Assembly: GCA_964583185.1 (NCBI GenBank)
Contig: CAZOVL010000001.1
Coordinates: 56,063 to 120,062, forward strand
Source of the DNA: Bacteroides_E sp964583185
Lineage (GTDB): Bacteria > Bacteroidota > Bacteroidia > Bacteroidales > Bacteroidaceae
Direction of reading: 5' to 3'
Length of the DNA stretch: 64,000 nt
The stretch's first letter is position 1. The number at the start of each line of letters is the position of its first letter. The notes beneath the pieces are model-generated. The model was not told where the DNA came from and searched no databases. It saw only the letters and a list, made by a program, of their open reading frames with translations. Positions 55,059-63,505 of the stretch are shown here, one piece after another. Both the position numbers and the translations under genes were made by a program.

Positions 55059-56969
55059 TTATTTTAATAGGATTTTATTAAACGCTTGTAACGTTTCCAA
55101 CACATTCACACGAACATGAACAAAGTGTTCAATTCCTGCTTTCTTAAGCTCATCCATAGAAGCTGGAGCACCAGCTACAACAAATTGTGCTCGGTTTGCC
55201 AACTCTTTATAAGCGGGAATGGCATAAGTATCGTATTCATCATCACTTGAACAAAGAACTACAACATCTGCTTTTGCTTTTAAAGCAGCTTCAATTCCTT
55301 TTTCAACAGTTTCAAATCCTAAATTATCAATAATCTCATATCCTGCACAAGCAAAGAAGTTTGAAGAAAACTGAGCTCTGGCTTGACGCATTGCTAAGTT
55401 TCCAATTGTTAACATAAATACTACAGGACGTTTGCCTGATGCTTCTGTTTCTAAGCGTAATGCCTCAAATTGCTCGGCAGCTCTAGCTGCAACAAGGCGT
55501 TCAACATCGGTTGTCTCTTGTTCTTTAGCAGAAGCACTTTCCGACTTGAATTTAGCTAACACCTCCGGTTGTTTATCCGATATAACTTCATTAAAATTGG
55601 GGAACTGATTAGTTCCTAATAAAACTTCTCTACGAGTAGCTACAGCCTTTTGCCTTTTTTCATTACTTTGACTCAATGCTTTCTGAACTACTCCTTCTTT
55701 CAGAGCTTTATAAAAACCTCCGGCATTTTCAACTTCCAAGAAAAGTTCCCAAGCTACTTTTGCTATCGATGCAGTTAAGTTCTCAATATAATATGATCCA
55801 CCTGCCGGATCAACTACTTTCTCAAAATGAGATTCCTCTTTTAATAGAAGTTGTTGATTTCTAGCAATACGTTCAGAAAACTCATTAGGTTCTTGGTATA
55901 TTTTATCAAAAGGTAGAACCGTTAGAGAATCAACGCCACCAAGAGCTGCACTCATTGCCTCGGTTTGTGTACGAAGTAAGTTTACATAAGGATCAAAAAT
56001 GGTCATATTGTACTCTGTTGTTTCAGCGTGAATGCTCATTTTTGAAGCGCAACGACACTCTCCATTGGGTCCTTGATTATCACAATCTCTGGTACACATA
56101 GGGTTATAAGCAGCAACAATATTAGCCCAAAGCATACGGGCTGCTCTAAACTTAGCTATCTCTAAGAAGTAGTTTGAGGCTACTCCAAAGTTGAATTTTA
56201 TTTTCTTAGCAACCACTGTTGGCGATAAACCGGCCTCTACCAAGCTTCTTAGGTACTCATTTCCCCAAGCTAATGCATAACCCAACTCTTGCGTTATGTA
56301 TGAGCCCGCATTGGTTAAAGACTTGGCATTAACATTTAGTACTCTATAAAAAGGTAAAGATTGAATGGCTTCAATTAACTCTTTTGATAACTGAACCATA
56401 GATCCTTCTTCTTTTCCGGTAAGGAGCATCTGATTGAAATAGTCGAAATTAATTGTACCTTTTAAGTCGGTCAATTTATAGCTGTTACCTTCAAAATACA
56501 TCACCAACAACTTAGCAAACTCTACTACAGCTGTTTGATTTACAGTAAAGTTTAATTCAACTTTATCTGCCGGTATTCCTTTAAGTAGTTGAGTGATATA
56601 GTCACTATTAAAACCAACTTCACCTATGATGAAAGAGAAGGAGTCAACTCCTTTTTTCAATAATTCAATGGCTTTTTCATTTGCCACCTGAGGTGATTCA
56701 ACTTTAATTTCTTGACGTACGTACCACGAGTTATCTGTTTTTTTTGTTCCTCTTACATAAGGAAAAACTCCAGGTACTGCATTAGTTGCTAATAGAGATT
56801 CAATGTCTTCTTTTCTATAAAAAGGTTGAACATTGAAACCCTCTTGTGTCTTCCACACCAATCTCTTTTCGAAATCAGCTCCTTTCAAATCTTTATTTAC
56901 AACTTCCATCCACTTTTCTGTAGATATAGGTGGAAATTCATAAAAAAGTTTTTCTTTACTATCTGCCAT
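55059..56969 (-). CDS. mutA: Methylmalonyl-CoA mutase, small (beta) subunit
   Basis: The non-catalytic partner of MutB, 636 residues. The barrel half is preserved (VPGVFPYVRGTKKTDNSWYV, YNMTIFDPYVNLLRTQTEAM, VVDPAGGSYYIENL), while the B12-domain half lacks DxHxxG, as usual for small subunits (MLTIGNLAMRQARAQFSSNF). A four-cysteine stretch around residues 290-305 (MCTRDC, then GECRCASK) lies in the barrel half; I recall a similar cluster in other Bacteroidales MutA. First gene of the operon. Confidence 0.96.
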   Translation of the reverse strand: MADSKEKLFYEFPPISTEKWMEVVNKDLKGADFEKRLVWKTQEGFNVQPFYRKEDIESLLATNAVPGVFPYVRGTKKTDNSWYVRQEIKVESPQVANEKAIELLKKGVDSFSFIIGEVGFNSDYITQLLKGIPADKVELNFTVNQTAVVEFAKLLVMYFEGNSYKLTDLKGTINFDYFNQMLLTGKEEGSMVQLSKELIEAIQSLPFYRVLNVNAKSLTNAGSYITQELGYALAWGNEYLRSLVEAGLSPTVVAKKIKFNFGVASNYFLEIAKFRAARMLWANIVAAYNPMCTRDCDNQGPNGECRCASKMSIHAETTEYNMTIFDPYVNLLRTQTEAMSAALGGVDSLTVLPFDKIYQEPNEFSERIARNQQLLLKEESHFEKVVDPAGGSYYIENLTASIAKVAWELFLEVENAGGFYKALKEGVVQKALSQSNEKRQKAVATRREVLLGTNQFPNFNEVISDKQPEVLAKFKSESASAKEQETTDVERLVAARAAEQFEALRLETEASGKRPVVFMLTIGNLAMRQARAQFSSNFFACAGYEIIDNLGFETVEKGIEAALKAKADVVVLCSSDDEYDTYAIPAYKELANRAQFVVAGAPASMDELKKAGIEHFVHVRVNVLETLQAFNKILLK

Positions 56970-57037
56970 AGTTTATCATTAATTATGTTTTGACTAAAAT
57001 TTCTTCTTAGTTTTAGGTCTAACGATTGATACACTTG

Positions 57038-57045
57038 CAAATATA
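57038..57045 (-). promoter_or_regulatory. Candidate -7 promoter box for mutA-mutB
   Basis: Minus strand reads TATATTTG, matching TAnnTTTG, giving a leader of about 60 bases before the mutA ATG. The -33 region is not TTTG. Confidence 0.42.
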
Positions 57046-57144
57046 ACAAAATACAAGACAGGGTGCCCCCTTTTCCCGTTTTTTTACTTTTTTTGAGGAA
57101 GTGTACAACCTTCTTTTTTTTCTTTAGGAATATCGTCTTTAATC

Positions 57145-57176
57145 TTTGCTACTCTCTATATCATTAAGTAATTTTG
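57145..57176 (+). promoter_or_regulatory. Consensus Bacteroidota promoter for the YidE-like gene
   Basis: TTTG (57145-57148), a 20-base spacer and TAATTTTG (57169-57176) match the TTTG-N19/21-TAnnTTTG consensus exactly. Transcription would begin near 57183, about 23 bases before the ATG at 57206. This also argues against the longer in-frame start at 57146. Confidence 0.75.
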
Positions 57177-57205
57177 CATTTGAATTTTTAAAGAATATAT
57201 ATAAT

Positions 57206-58894
57206 ATGGATTGGTTACAAACCTTGTTGTGGGATACAAGCTCTGTCGCACACATTGTGGCTCTTTACGCTTTCGTTATTACTGCGGGAGTGTTGTTAGG
57301 TAAAATTAAAGTTTTTGGAGTATCACTCGGAGTAACATTTGTTCTCTTTGTGGGAATTTTAATGGGACATTTTGGATTTACAGGAGATATAGAAATCCTT
57401 CATTTTATCCGGGAATTCGGATTAATTCTTTTTGTTTTCTGTATTGGTCTGCAAGTAGGTCCTTCTTTCTTTTCCTCTTTCAAAAAAGGAGGTATGACAC
57501 TCAACTTACTTGCTGTAGGTGCCATTGCACTAAACATCATTGTAGCACTTAGTATTTTCTTTATACTTGATGGACGCATTGAATTACCTATGATTATTGG
57601 TGTATTATATGGAGCAGTGACCAACACCCCAGGACTAGGAGCGGCTCAAGAAGCTCTAACTCAACTGAATTATGAAGGGCCTCAAATTGCACTGGGATAT
57701 GCTTGTGCCTATCCATTAGGAGTAATTGGTATCATCGGAAGTATTATTTTAATTCGTTTATTGTGGCGTGTAGACTTAAAGAAAGAAGAGGAAGCACTTC
57801 ATTCTGCTCAAAATGAAAACCCCCATAAACCACATATGCTTCAATTGGAGGTTAAAAATGAATCTATTGCCGGAGCTCAATTAAGTGAAATTCAAGAACA
57901 GATTGGACGTACATTTGTATGTTCCAGACTTTGGCATAAGGGAGTAATATCAACTCCAACCCGAGATTCCATCATTAATTTAGACGATAGGTTACTAATT
58001 ATTTGTGAAGAGGAGGATGCGGAATACATAACTACCCTCATTGGTATATCCATTGATATGGAATGGGAAATAAAAGATGAAGAGACCATTAATAAAAACA
58101 AATCATTGATTTCCAGACGTATTCTTGTAACACGGACTGAAATAAATGGAAAAACATTAGGCTCACTTCGCTTTCGTTCACTATATGGAGTAAACATTAC
58201 AAGAGTTCATCGTTCCGGTATGGATCTACTTGCAGATGTAAACTTAGAGTTACAAGTAGGAGACCGAGTAATGGTTGTGGGACAAGAAGAAGCTGTAAGT
58301 CGTGTAGCTGAAGTTTTAGGAAACTCTCTTAAAAAATTAAATCATCCTAATATTGCAACTATTTTTATTGGAATATTTTTAGGAATATTATTGGGAAGCA
58401 TCCCTTTAATGATACCTAATGTTCCTACTCCTGTAAAATTAGGACTAGCTGGAGGACCTCTAGTAGTAGCTATCTTAATTGGTCGCTTTGGACATAAATT
58501 CAAATTAGTAACTTATACTACTCAAAGTGCCAACTTAATGCTTAGAGAAGTAGGAATTGTACTATTCTTAGCTAGTGTGGGCATAGAAGCCGGAGCAAAT
58601 TTTGTTGAAACAGTTATAGCTGGTGATGGGTTACTTTATGTTGGTATTGGATTTTTAATTACAGTAATTCCTTTACTCATTATTGGTACCATTGGTCGCC
58701 TATATTATAATATTAACTATTTCACTCTTGCCGGTTTAATGGCGGGTTCTTATACTGATCCTCCAGCACTGGCTTATGCCAATCAAATTGCAGATAACGA
58801 TGCTCCTTCTGTTGGATACTCTACGGTCTATCCATTGACGATGTTTTTGCGTATCTTAACAGGACAGCTCATACTATTATTTATGATGGGGTAA
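57206..58894 (+). CDS. YidE/YbjL-type (AspT family) membrane transporter
   Basis: The start at ATG 57206 (MDWLQTLLWDTSSVAH) is supported by the promoter whose start site lies at about 57183. The 562-residue protein shows the AspT duplication: hydrophobic half one (about 10-205, with FVFCIGLQVGPSFFSSFKKG and GAVTNTPGLGAAQEAL), two RCK-C/TrkA-C regulatory domains (about 215-300 and 305-385), then hydrophobic half two (about 395-560, with VGIEAGANFVETV and GSYTDPPALAYANQ). AspT members exchange carboxylates such as aspartate for alanine; here the substrate is unknown, perhaps a dicarboxylate given the succinate-propionate setting (inference). Confidence 0.9.
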   Translation: MDWLQTLLWDTSSVAHIVALYAFVITAGVLLGKIKVFGVSLGVTFVLFVGILMGHFGFTGDIEILHFIREFGLILFVFCIGLQVGPSFFSSFKKGGMTLNLLAVGAIALNIIVALSIFFILDGRIELPMIIGVLYGAVTNTPGLGAAQEALTQLNYEGPQIALGYACAYPLGVIGIIGSIILIRLLWRVDLKKEEEALHSAQNENPHKPHMLQLEVKNESIAGAQLSEIQEQIGRTFVCSRLWHKGVISTPTRDSIINLDDRLLIICEEEDAEYITTLIGISIDMEWEIKDEETINKNKSLISRRILVTRTEINGKTLGSLRFRSLYGVNITRVHRSGMDLLADVNLELQVGDRVMVVGQEEAVSRVAEVLGNSLKKLNHPNIATIFIGIFLGILLGSIPLMIPNVPTPVKLGLAGGPLVVAILIGRFGHKFKLVTYTTQSANLMLREVGIVLFLASVGIEAGANFVETVIAGDGLLYVGIGFLITVIPLLIIGTIGRLYYNINYFTLAGLMAGSYTDPPALAYANQIADNDAPSVGYSTVYPLTMFLRILTGQLILLFMMG

Positions 58895-59235
58895 GAATAA
58901 ACCTTACCATAGAATAAAAACACAACGCATAAGAAAAGAGCGAGAAAACAGTTGTTTTCTCGCTCTTTTCTTATGCTATATTTACTGTTATTATCTATAG
59001 AATGCTTTTAGAGGAAATAATGATTGACACAAAACTCAGGGTAGTCAACGTATCTGGTATAACTCTTTTACTGTTTTATTAAAGGTGAAGGAAAATCTCA
59101 AATGAAGTTTTATTACACAATAAAAAGACAAATATAGGTTTGATCTCTCTTTAAATAATTAAACACCCGACTTTTCTCAAGACGTAACGACGCATCCTTT
59201 CACTCAAATGAAATCATGGTTTTTAAAAAAAGGAT
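58895..59235. other. Intergenic region after the YidE-like gene
   Basis: The 341 bases between convergent genes hold the long palindromic terminator at 58927-58976. In 58977-59235 I see no ORF, hairpin or repeat worth listing. Confidence 0.6.
58927..58976. terminator. 24-bp perfect inverted repeat, likely terminator
   Basis: Arms 58927-58950 and 58953-58976 are perfectly complementary over 24 bases with only two central bases unpaired. It lies 32 bases after the YidE-like stop, and the descending arm contains CTCTTTTCTT. Unusually long and perfect for a terminator. Confidence 0.75.
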
Positions 59236-60408
59236 TTAACGATTAGCCGAAAAATCCAACTTGGGAATATTTAAGACCATATCTTTAGGAATATTATTGG
59301 GGTCTTTAATCATCGCTTCATTATGATAATAAATATAAGGCCAATACCCTCTGGAACCAAAATAAACCTCAGACAGTATTCTTAATGTTTCACCGTGTAC
59401 TACCTGATGAGTTGCCATAGTCCCAACGATGGTGTAACGCAAAGAAGAGCGTGTAGGGAAATCACTTGGAAGCACATTACTAGATGTAGATTCTACAGGT
59501 TGCTCTTTACTTTCCACAGTGGTAGTTTCTCCAGCTTCATCCTTGGTTGATTCATCACCTGCAGACTCTTCTTCATTTTGTTCTTCAGGATAAAGAATGA
59601 TGCTCGAATCTTCAACACGTTCAAGCGCTTTTTCCTCTGTCCGCAAATTGATGTAAGCATCTAACTCTTTTTGAACACTTAATAGACGGAAGAATAACAA
59701 CAAAGTGAAAATAGACAAAATGAAGAGAACAAAAGAAAACATCCAAATTATATCTCTCTTGCTTTTATCGTTATCCATTTTTTGTTTAGGTTCTTCTTTT
59801 TCCGGTATTTCAGATTCAGTCTTTTTCTCTGCCTCCTCTATATCTATTTCTTCTTGAATCTCTTCTGTTTGATTATCTTCTTCCTCAGCACCATAAACAT
59901 TCAAAAAGAAATCTTCTACTTTTCTATCCTCTTTATCAGTTTCTTTTTGAGAATCTTCTTCTGTAGCTTGATTCTCCTTGGTAGTATCTTGAATTTGTTC
60001 TTCTTCAACCTTCATTTCGGTAACTTCTTTTTCTGAAACTTCTTTTACCTCTTTTATTTCTTGCTCAGTCTGCTGTTCTTGCAATAATTGCTCCATCAAT
60101 GTATCCGAAGAAACAACAACAGGTTCAAAATGCTCAAAAGGTTTATTGATTATAAGTTGTAAGCCGTTATCAGGAACAAAAATCAATTCATTTTTAGTTA
60201 TTCCATTACTTCTACCTGACTCTAGACAGATTCTTTTAAACGAACCTAAGTCTTTTATATGAACATAATTATCCTCTTTAAGTCCTTTTTCTATCAAGAG
60301 GAAAAACTCTCGGATAAAAAGTTGTGCTGCCTGAAAAGAGATTCCTTCTTTATCAGCTATAATACGAGCAAAATAAGAAGCATCCCGGATTTTTATCTCT
60401 TTACTCAT
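59236..60408 (-). CDS. HU-like DNA-binding domain, membrane segment and LysM-like domain fusion
   Basis: The 390-residue protein has an N-terminal IHF/HU-like fold (about 1-95: FARIIADKEGISFQAAQLFI, VHIKDLGSFKR, LQLIINKPFEHFEP), a very acidic linker (about 100-210), a basic patch followed by one membrane helix (about 219-241, IIWMFSFVLFILSIFTLLLF), and a C-terminal LysM-like domain (about 333-386: VVHGETLRILSEVYFGSRGY, WPYIYYHNEAMIKDPNNIP). The positive-inside rule puts the DNA-binding part in the cytoplasm and LysM in the periplasm. It overlaps the small HU-like gene by eight bases and follows rimO. No experimental role is known to me. Confidence 0.85.
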   Translation of the reverse strand: MSKEIKIRDASYFARIIADKEGISFQAAQLFIREFFLLIEKGLKEDNYVHIKDLGSFKRICLESGRSNGITKNELIFVPDNGLQLIINKPFEHFEPVVVSSDTLMEQLLQEQQTEQEIKEVKEVSEKEVTEMKVEEEQIQDTTKENQATEEDSQKETDKEDRKVEDFFLNVYGAEEEDNQTEEIQEEIDIEEAEKKTESEIPEKEEPKQKMDNDKSKRDIIWMFSFVLFILSIFTLLLFFRLLSVQKELDAYINLRTEEKALERVEDSSIILYPEEQNEEESAGDESTKDEAGETTTVESKEQPVESTSSNVLPSDFPTRSSLRYTIVGTMATHQVVHGETLRILSEVYFGSRGYWPYIYYHNEAMIKDPNNIPKDMVLNIPKLDFSANR

Positions 60409-60688
60409 AAGATTCTAAATGAAGGGTTTCGTTAAGTTTTTCATCGGGAGAAAATCGGGGAGTCAATTTAGGAGGAATAAGAATCGGCTCATTCGTTACC
60501 GGACTATAATCCAAATGCTCATCTTCTTTAACTACTTCCAATACACCGAAATCGGAAAATGTAAGCACTGCCCCCTTCTCCAACTCATTTGTCATTGATT
60601 GAATAAGAGATTGGGTCAATCTAGAGGCACTTTCGCTGGAACAGCCCAACTGTGAGGCCAATGAAGAAAGAAATTCTATATGATCCAT
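60401..60688 (-). CDS. HU/IHF-like small DNA-binding protein
   Basis: The start at ATG 60688 (MDHIEFLSSLASQLG) fits the HU N-terminal helix; the longer frame from 60718 adds ten residues with no HU homology. The 95-residue protein keeps the HU helix pair (ASRLTQSLIQSMTNELEKG) and AVLTFSDFGVLEVVKE, but the DNA-embracing arm is reduced (YSPVTNEPILIPPKLTPRFS). It may pair with the HU-like domain of the membrane-anchored protein encoded next, which it overlaps by eight bases. Confidence 0.85.
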   Translation of the reverse strand: MDHIEFLSSLASQLGCSSESASRLTQSLIQSMTNELEKGAVLTFSDFGVLEVVKEDEHLDYSPVTNEPILIPPKLTPRFSPDEKLNETLHLESYE

Positions 60689-60719
60689 TTTAGTAAAGAT
60701 AAAAGATTTCAAAAGCAAA

Positions 60720-62024
60720 TTACACTATTTCCCCGTATAAATCAAACTCATCCGTATCAATAATTCGAACTAAATAAAAATTTCCTACTTCCAGTTCTTT
60801 TCCATCAACACGTTTAATTAATACTTCCGGGTCAACTTCGGGAGAATCAAATTCAGTACGACCAATGTAGTAACCTCCCTCCACACGATCTATGATTACC
60901 TGTAATTCTTGGCCAATTTTCTCTAGGTTCAAGGTGGTTGAAATGTCTTGTTGAATAGCCATTAATTCACTCAATCGCTCTTCCTTTACCTCAGGAGGAA
61001 CATCATCCTCATAATTTAAGTAGGCATAAGTCCCCTCTTCATGAGAATAAGCAAAAGCACCCATCCTGTTAAACTTAATGTCACGAACAAACTGCTTTAA
61101 TTCTTCAAAATCCTGCTCAGTTTCTCCGGGAAAACCAACCATCAAAGTGGTACGGATATGAATACCGGGTACTTCTGCACGCAAAGCGTGAATTAACTCA
61201 TAAGTTTCTTTCTTCGTAATGTGACGATGCATTCTCTCCAGCATATGATCACTACTATGTTGCAATGCAATATCAAGGTATTTACACACATTATCCCTTT
61301 CACGCATTACGCTAAATAACTCTTTAGGGAAATGAGCAGGATAAGCATAATGCAAACGGATTCGTTTAACCCCCTCTACATCGGAAATGCGTTCTATTAA
61401 TTCAGGTAGTGCCTGTCTTTTATAAAGATCAATACCATAATAGGTCAATTCCTGGGCTATAACCTGAAATTCTTTCACACCTTTCTCAACCAGTTGCTTA
61501 ACCTCTTCAACAATCTCTTCCATAGGACGAGATATGTGTTTTCCGGTAATTATAGGTATGGAGCAAAAAGCACATTTTCTATCACATCCCTCAGATATTT
61601 TCAAGTAGGCATAATGAGGAGGAGTAGTTAATGTGCGTCGATTATAAAACTGAGGGTTGTATTTTTTCCCCAACTCATCCAACAAGTTCATCCAATCGAA
61701 CTTGCCATAATATTTATCCACCTGAGGAATCTCTATGGCTAGTTCTTTCAAATAACGCTCCGAAAGACACCCCATAACATAAAGTGCCTCAATTTCACCT
61801 CTCTCCTTAGCCTCAGCAAAAGTCAAAATCATCTCTATAGACTCCTCTTTAGCGTCACCGATAAAACCACAAGTATTGATTACAGCTATTTCACCTTGTG
61901 GGTTATCTGAATCGTGTGTAATATTAAATCCCGATTCACCTAGCTGCTTTAATAAGTATTCTGAATCTACCAGGTTTTTAGAACAACCTAGCGTAATAAC
62001 ATCTATTGTTTTTTTAGTCATCAA
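60720..62024 (-). CDS. rimO: Ribosomal protein S12 methylthiotransferase
   Basis: RimO adds a methylthio group to an Asp of ribosomal protein S12. The 434-residue radical-SAM protein has the N-terminal UPF0004 domain (VITLGCSKNLVDSEYL with cluster cysteines, AVINTCGFIGDAKEES, YVMGCLSERY), the radical-SAM motif SEGCDRKCAFCSIP (CxxxCxxC) and a C-terminal TRAM domain (about 370-434). ITGKHISRPMEEI follows the motif, as in RimO rather than MiaB. The start overlaps the ftsY stop by four bases. Confidence 0.96.
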   Translation of the reverse strand: MMTKKTIDVITLGCSKNLVDSEYLLKQLGESGFNITHDSDNPQGEIAVINTCGFIGDAKEESIEMILTFAEAKERGEIEALYVMGCLSERYLKELAIEIPQVDKYYGKFDWMNLLDELGKKYNPQFYNRRTLTTPPHYAYLKISEGCDRKCAFCSIPIITGKHISRPMEEIVEEVKQLVEKGVKEFQVIAQELTYYGIDLYKRQALPELIERISDVEGVKRIRLHYAYPAHFPKELFSVMRERDNVCKYLDIALQHSSDHMLERMHRHITKKETYELIHALRAEVPGIHIRTTLMVGFPGETEQDFEELKQFVRDIKFNRMGAFAYSHEEGTYAYLNYEDDVPPEVKEERLSELMAIQQDISTTLNLEKIGQELQVIIDRVEGGYYIGRTEFDSPEVDPEVLIKRVDGKELEVGNFYLVRIIDTDEFDLYGEIV

Positions 62025-62977
62025 ATATCTCCAAATAAGGAATCAACAAACTCTTCTTTACGGAAAACCTGTAAGTCTTCCATTCCCTCACCTAAACCAA
62101 TGTAACGAACAGGTATCTTGAATTGATCTGAAATACCAATAACAACCCCACCCTTTGCTGTTCCATCTAATTTAGTAATAGCCATAGATGAAACTTCGGT
62201 TGCTAACGTAAAATGTTTGGCTTGTTCAAAAGCATTTTGACCGGTCGATCCATCCAAAACAAGTAACACCTCATTCGGTGCGTGAGGAACCACCTTTTTC
62301 ATTACATTTTTTATTTTTGTCAACTCATTCATCAAGCTCACTTTATTATGCAAGCGCCCTGCCGTATCAATAATAACCACATCTGCATCATTGGCAACCG
62401 CTGAACTTAGTGTATCAAAAGCAACAGAAGCCGGATCAGACCCCATCTGTTGTTTAACTACCGGTACTCCAACTCTTTCTCCCCAAATGGATAGTTGCTC
62501 AATAGCAGCAGCTCTAAAAGTATCGGCAGCACCTAAATAAACCTTTTTCCCTGCTTTTTTAAATTGATAGGCTATTTTTCCAATAGTAGTAGTTTTTCCT
62601 ACCCCATTTACTCCTACAACCATAATTACATAGGGCTTCTTCTCTATTTCAGACTCAAAATCGAATACCTCACCTGTATTATTTTCAGTTAACAAGGTGG
62701 CTATCTCTTCTTTTAAGATGGTATTTAATTCCGAAGTGTTAACGTATTTATCACGAGCTACACGCTCTTCTATACGTTCAATGATTTTCAGTGTTGTATG
62801 AACTCCCACATCCGAAGTAATCAAAACTTCTTCTAAATTATCCAGAACTTCATCGTCGACTTTAGATTTACCTCCAACAGCACGAACAATTTTACTAAAC
62901 ACATTTTCCTTAGTTTTAGATAACCCTTTATCTAAGGTCTCTTTTTTGTCTTTTGAGAAGAAACTAAATATACCCAT
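62021..62977 (-). CDS. ftsY: Signal recognition particle receptor
   Basis: FtsY is the SRP receptor GTPase that docks ribosome-nascent-chain complexes at the membrane. The 318-residue protein lacks the long acidic A domain of E. coli, as in most bacteria, and starts with the N domain (SFFSKDKKETLDKG). The G domain has GVNGVGKTTTIGKIA (G1, about 122), DTFRAAAIEQL (G2), VIIDTAGRLHN (G3), ITKLDGTAKGGV (G4) and YIGLGEGMEDLQVF. It is followed by rimO with a four-base overlap. Confidence 0.97.
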   Translation of the reverse strand: MGIFSFFSKDKKETLDKGLSKTKENVFSKIVRAVGGKSKVDDEVLDNLEEVLITSDVGVHTTLKIIERIEERVARDKYVNTSELNTILKEEIATLLTENNTGEVFDFESEIEKKPYVIMVVGVNGVGKTTTIGKIAYQFKKAGKKVYLGAADTFRAAAIEQLSIWGERVGVPVVKQQMGSDPASVAFDTLSSAVANDADVVIIDTAGRLHNKVSLMNELTKIKNVMKKVVPHAPNEVLLVLDGSTGQNAFEQAKHFTLATEVSSMAITKLDGTAKGGVVIGISDQFKIPVRYIGLGEGMEDLQVFRKEEFVDSLFGDI

Positions 62978-63011
62978 AGCCTAAAATAAATTGTTGAAAC
63001 ACATTAATATA

Positions 63012-63019
63012 CAAAAATA
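63012..63019 (-). promoter_or_regulatory. Candidate -7 promoter box for ftsY
   Basis: Minus strand reads TATTTTTG, fitting TAnnTTTG, located just downstream of a terminator and 35 bases before the ftsY ATG. It suggests ftsY-rimO-HU forms a separate transcription unit. Confidence 0.4.
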
Positions 63020-63059
63020 GAATAAGTAACGTTAAAGAGAAAATATCTATAAATGAAAA

Positions 63060-63090
63060 AACCTTTTACTCTCAATTTAAGTAAAAGGTT
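63060..63090 (-). terminator. Rho-independent terminator between DUF4295 and ftsY
   Basis: AACCTTTTACT pairs perfectly with AGTAAAAGGTT around a 9-base loop; on the minus strand a run of T residues follows. Confidence 0.8.
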
Positions 63091-63118
63091 TTCTTATAGA
63101 AGGATTTTTCTATATAGA

Positions 63119-63277
63119 TTATTTTCCTTTGAAATATTCATCTACCATTTCTTTAGGTATCATACGTTCATCAAACATATAAGCTCCTGTTTTGGGAGAT
63201 CTTACTACTTTAATTACTTTTGAATAAACGCCACTACCTTTAGCTTCCTGCAATCTTGCTACTGCTTTCTTTGCCAT
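63119..63277 (-). CDS. DUF4295 small ribosome-associated-locus protein
   Basis: A 52-residue basic protein encoded between rpmG and ftsY, starting MAKKAVARLQEAKGSG and ending DEYFKGK. It matches the DUF4295 family, which is confined to Bacteroidota and always lies next to rpmB-rpmG. The high Lys/Arg content and position suggest association with the ribosome; I know of no proven function. Confidence 0.9.
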   Translation of the reverse strand: MAKKAVARLQEAKGSGVYSKVIKVVRSPKTGAYMFDERMIPKEMVDEYFKGK

Positions 63278-63298
63278 AATAAATACTTTCTCTTATTC

Positions 63299-63481
63299 TT
63301 ATTTAATTTCTTTATGAACCGTCATTTTTTTCATAATGGGGTTATATTTCTTTAGCTCAAGTCTACCTGTAGTGTTCTTCTTGTTTTTTGTTGTGATGTA
63401 ACGAGATGTTCCTGGTAAACCACTTTCTTTATGCTCTGTACATTCGAGTATTACTTGTACTCTATTTCCTTTTTTTGACAT
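63299..63481 (-). CDS. rpmG: 50S ribosomal protein L33
   Basis: A 60-residue ribosomal protein beginning MSKKGNRVQVILECTEHKES and continuing SRYITTKNKKNTTGRLELKK, as in Bacteroidota L33. It has only one of the four zinc-binding cysteines found in zinc-type L33, so it is a zinc-independent form. Twenty-four bases downstream of rpmB and followed by DUF4295, forming a ribosomal mini-operon. Confidence 0.97.
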   Translation of the reverse strand: MSKKGNRVQVILECTEHKESGLPGTSRYITTKNKKNTTGRLELKKYNPIMKKMTVHKEIK

Positions 63482-63505
63482 AACTCAACCTACCTCCTTT
63501 TTTAA

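Noticed and set aside
55059..56969. MutA as a damaged mutase because it lacks the B12-binding DxHxxG motif
   Set aside because: Loss of the motif is normal in the non-catalytic small subunit; the frame is intact and co-operonic with mutB.
59782..60036. Phenylalanine-rich 84-codon ORF
   Set aside because: It is the antisense reading of the Glu-rich linker of the HU-LysM protein; composition explains it.
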